This document shows, piece by piece, positions 58,591 to 64,000 of a DNA stretch of 64,000 nt. The position numbers and the translations under genes were made by a program. The notes beneath the pieces are model-generated. The model saw only the letters and a list, made by a program, of their open reading frames with translations. It had not been told where the DNA came from and did not search any database. The number at the start of each line of letters is the position of its first letter. Positions within the stretch are counted from its first letter, which is position 1. This DNA is from Turnera subulata (Eukaryota; Streptophyta; Magnoliopsida; Malpighiales; Passifloraceae), in the NCBI GenBank assembly GCA_028386065.3, contig JAKUCV010003099.1, positions 527,541 to 591,540 on the forward strand, written 5' to 3'.

Positions 58591-59178
58591 TTTAAAAAAA
58601 AAGTTTCCAGCCCAAATCATGGGGTGCTACTGATTCAAAATCAAACATATTATAGGATGGTCCTTCTAACATTAAATTTTTTCCTGGAAAGATTTGAACA
58701 CTAAACCATAATTAAGGGATAAACATTAAATTTTCCCTACACAAGGGAAGTTGAACACTAAACCTTAATTAAGAGATACTGAGTCATAGACTAATTGTGA
58801 TATTTCAAAATATTGATTAGCTAATAAATAAACTTAAAAGATTTTTCTATGATGTTTGAATTAACTTATTAATTTGAGGAAGCAATTAATTTCCTATAAT
58901 TATCAATCAAGACTTAATCATAGCTATAAAATATATTTTATTGCTCCAAATGAAAAAATAAAAAATAATGACGAAAGATTTGTTTTCTTATTTGAAATTT
59001 CAAATAATAGAATTTTCTAAACAAATTGTTTACAATTCTTGGAGGACGTCTAAATTGAGTTAATTTTTAGTGGAACAAATTTTGGATATAAATTGTTTAT
59101 GGCTTATCTTGGAGGACGAGAAGAGTGTTTAAATGCTTATGTTTTCCTGTCAATAAATTTATCTATTAATGTTCTATT
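58591..59178 (-). repeat. Array unit in inverted orientation, ending at the C1 5' LTR
   Basis: It is the reverse complement of the 36.95-38.6 kb type of unit (cctataatatgtttgattttg..., aattgtaaacaatttg, gcttatgttttcctgtcaataaatttat). It ends ...taatgttctatt at 59178, which continues the array sequence interrupted at 39530 on the opposite strand. Confidence 0.75.
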
Positions 59179-59543
59179 TGTTATGAATAAATCAAGTGAA
59201 TGTTCATTATAGCTGACAATATGTAAGACTTTACTATCATCTTGGATAGTTCAAGTAAAACTTTGCTAGCCACCATCTTGGACAACTCGATAACAACTCC
59301 TGGCTGACAACTCGATGACAACTCGTAGCCGCACATTTTGGACCATTCACATTGTTCTGTTCACACCGTTCCGATTGCCTATAAATAGAGGGTGATAGAT
59401 GTGATATCATTCATTCAGAAATAATAGAATTCTCTCCCTTATACTCACTTATATCTTACTCTCACCTTATTTTCTTTTCATCAAAACTATCAAGTTCATT
59501 ATCAAGGCATTATATACCATCAATCATCTTTTATTTTATAACA
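59179..59543 (+). repeat. C1 5' LTR
   Basis: It is 365 bp, TGTTATGAATAAATC...TTATAACA, followed by cgttatcagcacgag at the PBS position. It is the reverse complement of 39531-39921 apart from a small tandem-repeat indel and substitutions. The flank ctatt (59174-59178) is the complement of aatag at 39526-39530. Confidence 0.85.
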
Positions 59544-60455
59544 CGTTATCAGCACGAGTCTCTACCATGCTAAGGTACTTAATTATAAACTTTTCTTATT
59601 ATTACTTTCTTCTTTTCTTTATAAAAAATATATAGTCCTAATATTGCTGAAAGATTTATCGAGTAAGCTTATATGTATCACATATTCTATGTTATTACTC
59701 TAGTAATATTGCTGAAAGATTTATCGAGTAAGCGTATATATATTACATATTCTATATTATTATTCTATTATATCGCTGAAAGATTTATCGAGTAAGCATA
59801 TATATTATATATTTTATGTTATAATATTTCTATTGCTTTTATATTTATTTTTATATCTTTTTATTATTACTGTTATTATGGTCAATATTACAAAACTTGA
59901 ATTCGAGGCCCATGAAATTTTCGGAAGAAATTTGTCATGGGCATTAGATGCTAAAATGCATTTAAATGCTAATAGTCTTGAAGACACAATAAAAGAAGGC
60001 GAAAGTTATAATTTTTCATCGCCACCATCTTCATGATAGTATAAAGATTGAATTTCTTGTTGTTAAAGATCCTGCAGATCTTTGAAAGAATTTAAAAGAA
60101 AGATATGACCACTAGAAGATGGTCATTCTAGAAAAAAAAAATTCTCTATTTTTCATACATCAAATGTGCTCCTGCAGTAGCAATATCATGAAGAAGACTT
60201 CATGAAATTTTCGGATTTAATTTGCTGAACAAAAGAATAGGCTACTATTGAAAACTCATGAATCTCTTCTAATTGGCTCTATTCTATTCCCTGAAGTGAA
60301 TGTGACCATATAATGATAATTTTGGTTTGGCCATTTGAACATGCTATTTGGTAGAATTTTACTAAATGTCCTAGAAGGACAAATCTAATATTATTGAAAC
60401 CAACTTTGTTCAAGATGATGACTATGATATTAACTTTCAGTAAATTCATTTCTGG
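59544..60455 (+). mobile_element. Copia element C1, 5' half (PBS, leader, gag)
   Basis: After the LTR comes the PBS region, then a leader with three tandem copies of attgctgaaagatttatcgagtaag-type sequence (59643, 59708 and 59772), then gag. The element stops abruptly near 60450, where C2 sequence in opposite orientation begins. Confidence 0.78.
59878..60440 (+). pseudogene. C1 gag remnant
   Basis: From ATG 59878 the reading is MVNITKLEFEAHEIFGRN, LSWALDAKMHLNANSLEDTI, a typical gag start for this copia family. It breaks after about 50 codons. Other frames continue with a HDSIKIEFLVVKDPADL-like stretch and KNLKERYDH, with stops, and a distal TNFVQDDDYDINF near 60400. About 560 bp is kept, heavily mutated, with internal deletions relative to a full gag. 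Confidence 0.72.
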
Positions 60456-60461
60456 ATATTG

Positions 60462-61692
60462 TTATTTATCTTGCTTACCCTGAAGGTGCAAGCGAATATA
60501 TATTTTATGAACGGATAACAAGGATTTCATTAACGCAGGAACATGTAAGACATGATTTAAAGAGGAACAAGAAGGTTGGGAGGTAGCAATGGAACCAACA
60601 TGACGAATAGGAAATCTCATACCATTGCCAACTTGGAGTTGCTCGGAACCCTTATAATCATCCACCTGGCCGAGGCTAGCAAGATCAAGAGTGACGTGAT
60701 TAGTCGCGCCACTGTCCAGAAACCATGTTGTGTACCCTTGGGACATGGAGGAAGGGGCATCTGTCACATAGGGAGGATGAGGAGATGGTGGTGTAGGAAC
60801 AGCACCCAGATATGCTACAGGCATAGCAGGAGGGGGCTGGGCACGCTGGAAGCATTGAAGTGCGGTATGGTTGCCCCCTTTACAGATTTTGCAACGAACA
60901 AAGGATGGACGGGACTGTTGATACCAACCACCACGACCCCGTTGGTTGCGGCCACGACTACAGCCACATTGAGATTGCCTGGAAAAAGAAGAAACAACAT
61001 CTTTCTTATCAGAGGGGGGTAAAGCTTGAACAATATTACCTTCCGGAACGGGCACCAAGGAAGAGATATCTAGTTTCGGCAGAGAATCGCCATGAAGGAA
61101 TTCATGGCTGATGAGAAGACTGTGTAGTTCAGAAAAGGAGACCGGGTCGGGTCGTGCGTTCAGGGTGGTGACAAGATCCTTGAACTCAGCACGAAGACCC
61201 CGAAACATATAGAGATTGAAGTCCATAACGGACAAAGGGCGGCCTGCGGCTGCGAGTCCATCAACAAAAGACTTGGCACGATAGAGAAAATCAGAAACAT
61301 TCCCGTCTTTCTGAACCAAGCGTTGGAAGCTCAGGTGCAACTCCATGACGCGAGTTTGACAAGGCGATGCATAATTGGCTGCAAGGGTGTCCCAGACAGC
61401 TTTGGACGTCTTGAGGTCCATAACCAGTGGCATAATAGGCTCCATCAGAGAGGAGAACAAAGTACTGGCGAGCATCTGATCTTGCTGATTCCAAGTGCCA
61501 TGAGCAGGAATGGCTGCCTCACCGATCTGGGCTAGAGGACAGGCATTTGTTCCATCAATAAAGCCCCAGAGCCCCTGGCAAATAATGAAGGCTCGCACCT
61601 GGGGCACGCCATAGTAGATAATTAGTGCCAGAAAGTTTGATGGAAATATAATGGGTTGCATTTGGTATTTGGGCAGGGGCGGCGACAGCCAT
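60462..61692 (-). pseudogene. C2 gag and protease (frameshifted near its start)
   Basis: The likely start is ATG at 61692 (MAVAAPAQIPNATHY, IKLSGTNYLLWRA). One extra base in the GGGG run at 61601-61604 shifts the frame. The main frame then runs about 395 codons with no stop: gag domain (LWGFIDGTNACP, LAANYASPCQTRVMELHLSF, FLYRAKSFVDGLAA, FRGLRAEFKDLV), a CCHC knuckle (CKICKGGNHTALQC) and protease (TTWFLDSGATNHVT, LQVGNGMRFPI, VLHVPALMKSLLSVHKI). Homology ends at SVHKI (about 60495), exactly where C2 pol at 43.4 kb takes up (KDNNAFFEF). The few codons after that are foreign. Confidence 0.85.
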
Positions 61693-61755
61693 TAGAAAAA
61701 GAAGGGAAAAAAAGAAAAAAGAAGCTAGGATCGTGTTAACGCTTCTCTACCAAGT

Positions 61756-61970
61756 TGAAATACACAACACAAATAGGATTGAGAGAATTCTGTATTGTGT
61801 ATGGACACGAAGATACAAAGATAAATACATGAGGAGACCTAGGTTACAGAGGATACATATGCTACAAGTCAGGAGCCCAAGATTTAGGGATGATGAGAAG
61901 CAACAGATCAACATCATCATCAACTGATAAGAAACGATAAGAGACACACACTAGGTCTTATCTGTTAATA
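61756..61970 (-). repeat. C2 5' LTR and adjacent PBS
   Basis: It is 215 bp, the reverse complement of 49125-49342 with about 15 differences. The PBS on the minus strand (61752-61741) reads TGGTAGAGAAGC, two changes from the TGGTAGCGGAGC used by other elements here. The right flank begins cgagat. Confidence 0.82.
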
Positions 61971-62420
61971 CGAGATTTCCTTAAAAAAAGGATTTACAAC
62001 AGCACTCTACTCTACTCTAGCGGGCGTCACAACCTGTATCGTCCGTGCAATCACCACCAAGCCAATAGGTGAAGGCGATGCATACCTGTGGGGGAAAATA
62101 TCTCTTTGTTGGTGAATTTCTGCAGTAGACAAAAAATTATTCTTAAAGTTGGATCTTCCTCCATGATTTTTAATTTGGCTCCCATAATCTTACTCGAATC
62201 ACCAAACAAAACAAACCTATAAAGTAGGACTAAACTCTGAAAAAGTGAGACAAAACTCACAAAAAATGAGAATAAAATAACAAAATTGAAAAACTAAAGA
62301 GAAAAAAATACTAATTAGTGGGGGGCTTACCGCCGGAAGAGAGAGTCGTCGGCGGCAACCCTAATATGTAGACCTAGGATTTTTCTCTGAGAGAAAAAGA
62401 GAGAAAAGAAAAACCCTTAA
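61971..62420 (-). other. Possible 5' leader and first intron of a host gene cut by C2
   Basis: On the minus strand, 62410-62330 looks like a plant 5' UTR (CT-rich, then agggttgccgccgacgac) ending in ttccggcg with a GTAAGC donor. Further down, tctactgcag (about 62118) and tatgcatcgcc lie near possible exon borders, and an ORF of 69 codons spans 62051-62260. No protein family is recognised. C2 begins at 61970, so any gene would continue beyond the insertion. Confidence 0.3.
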
Positions 62421-63112
62421 ATAATTTGTATATTAAAATAAGAATTAAAATATAACTTTTGTTATAAAAAAGAATTAAATATAGCTTTGATACAAAAATC
62501 CGAAGCATACTAAGCATTATAACCCACCCAATCCAAATTACTAATCCCAAATATTTAAGTTGAAGCTTGAGTTTGGATTCGTACAGTACCTAATGCAAGA
62601 GGAAACACAACAACTTAGTCCAAAGAATATTAAACCAGCAACTTCCAATCCAATCTGAATCTGAAAATGTCATCAAAATAATACTTCCAACCATATAAAA
62701 CTCACTATCATAAATTCTAAGAGTAATTAATTACACATTTTCTAAGCAAGCTAAAAAAAGTATTCTTCACCGTGTAACAGTCCACTTTTGTGATTTTAAA
62801 TAAATTCTACAAAAAAAAAAATCAAGTGAAACCAATTGCATTATTTCCTATGTGAAGCAGATAATAAAAATAATAAACCATCTAGCAATCCATATATATT
62901 TCATATGTACTTCTAATATATTGCAGTTATTATTTTCTGTAACAACACTACCGCATTTGTGGTAGACGCGTCAGTGACAGAGGTTTGTGTGCCGAGAGAG
63001 ATGGTAGAATGGGAAGAGAGAGAGATAGAAAAAGATTAGCAGTATTTGTTCATCTAGAGCAATCGATAGAGAGGAACCCAGAAAGGCAAAGGAAAAGAAA
63101 CTAAAGCAAATC
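62421..63112. other. Upstream region of COX6A
   Basis: AT-rich DNA to about 62940, then a 5' UTR-like purine/AG-rich stretch (gagagagatggtagaatggg...) up to the ATG at 63113. No clear TATA box was identified. Confidence 0.4.
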
Positions 63113-64000
63113 ATGGCAATGGCGATGATGCGATCCAGCCATCTCCGGAACACTACTCTTCTTCGCAGCGGCTGCAGGTCCTCTGCTCCGCCCAAACGTG
63201 GCTTTGCTTCCACTAGTCAACAACATGAAGATGCTCGTAAAACTCTCTTACTCATTGTTTGATAATACGGGTTATGTTTTAGATTTCTTTTTAATCATGT
63301 TTAGATTAAGACTGGTCGTTGCTGTGCCTATAAATATAGCTAGTTTCAAAGTGGCATGTAATCTTCTTGTTTATCAATATACTTTATCTGCTATTTTCTT
63401 TATTTTTTTTTCTGATTCGGAGAAAAATGGAGCAGAGGAGGCGGCAAAATGGCAGAAGATAACGTTTCTTGGGATTACCACCTGCTTTCTCTTGGCTTGT
63501 AATGTGCTATCCAAGGGTCATCACCACCATGAAGAGCCTCCTGTGAGCTTCCTTATTAATTACTATATATACTCGACCCAATGATTATTTTTTTTATTTT
63601 CCATCATTAATCTTAGTTTGTAATAAAAGTATACATATCTTTTCTCCAACGTTCCGTCAACTTGATTCATGCAGGCGTACCAGTATTTGCACATTCGCAG
63701 CAAGGAGTTCCCATGGGGTATGTTTTGTAAATTTCTGGTTAATTCCCTGTCAAATGAAATCATGGTTGTTTTTTTGATCAATTTTGAAAGTTTATGTGAT
63801 GTACAGTTTGTTTTAGTGCAATCCGATGCCGTGATACAACTTGCTTTTTAATTAGCATGGTTTGAGAAGAAATAAGAATTCTTCATAATGTGCTTTGCAT
63901 TGGTTTTGCTCATGATCAGTGCTATTTTCCTACCTAGAATATGCCCTAGACTGTGGATGTTGACTGGTGTAGTCTTGTTATGCGTGATATGTTTGTATGC
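63113..64000 (+). CDS. COX6A: Cytochrome c oxidase subunit 6a, mitochondrial (first three exons; runs off the window)
   Basis: COX6A is a small nuclear-encoded subunit of respiratory complex IV in the inner mitochondrial membrane. Exon 1 (63113-63236) encodes MAMAMMRSSHLRNTTLLRSG plus an Arg-rich, Ser-rich presequence ending GFASTSQQHEDA; its donor is GTAAAA. Exon 2 (63436-63542) completes a split Gln codon and reads EAAKWQKITFLGITTCFLLA, CNVLSKGHHHHEEPP, which includes the single membrane segment; its donor is GTGAGC. Exon 3 (63675-63717) reads AYQYLHIRSKEFPW plus one base of a Gly codon, matching the conserved HIRNKEFPWG block; its donor is GTATGT. About 92 residues are visible. The last 10-15 residues (PDGLFE-type end) would be in a fourth exon beyond 64000. 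All exon phases agree and no damage is seen. It is the first gene right of the retrotransposon cluster. Confidence 0.92.

Noticed and set aside
43380..60500. Explaining C1 and C2 as four independent truncated insertions
   Set aside because: Complementary target duplications, array continuity and the near-perfect fit of both split elements at the same two junctions make one inversion far simpler.

Overview
This is nuclear DNA from a flowering plant. It contains a spliced, plant-type mitochondrial COX6A gene, a plant SMI1/KNR4-like gene, and a dense, nested load of plant transposable elements: Ty1/copia, chromodomain Ty3/gypsy, a Cassandra TRIM with 5S-like LTRs, a LINE and several TIR elements. 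No CRISPR, operon, rRNA or tRNA gene was found. Only two host genes look functional: the single-exon SMI1/KNR4-like gene (55679-56878, minus) and the first three exons of COX6A (from 63113, plus, running off the window). An 11.3-13.4 kb gene is a frameshifted pseudogene.

Layout. 1-1254 is the end of a gypsy-type LTR inserted in the 5' LTR of an Angela-like copia element that runs to 9311. Next comes a degraded copia pol remnant (9312-10430) hit by an hAT-type MITE, then the pseudogene and a TIR element (about 13.9-15.3 kb). From 15.3 to 39.5 kb the original DNA is a degenerate tandem array of AT-rich repeats that also lie upstream of the SMI1/KNR4-like gene. The array includes a broken copy of that gene's first codons at 22298. 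It is split by a 3.7-kb solo LTR (16172-19896), a MITE (20470-21058), a 12.9-kb Tekay-type gypsy element (23442-36360, itself carrying a nested solo LTR) and a MULE-type MITE (38734-39366).

39.5-62 kb contains the most unusual structure. Two copia elements, called C1 and C2 here, are each cut in two with their halves in opposite orientations. The C1 3' half is at 39531-43.39 kb (minus) and its 5' half at 59179-60.45 kb (plus). The C2 3' half is at 43.4-49342 (plus) and its 5' half at 60.46-61970 (minus). The C1 half-elements are bounded by complementary target duplications (aatag and ctatt). The simplest reading is a roughly 17-kb inversion (about 43.4-60.46 kb) with one breakpoint inside each element. 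Undoing it restores both elements and puts the SMI1/KNR4-like gene in the same orientation as its fragment at 22.3 kb. The C2 pol was further hit by a twin-primed LINE (44492-46262) and a Cassandra TRIM (46761-47828), both with clear target duplications.

All retroelement coding regions carry stops or frameshifts. Element boundaries rest on TG..CA termini and target-site duplications read by eye. Lineage names come from protein motifs and were not checked by search.
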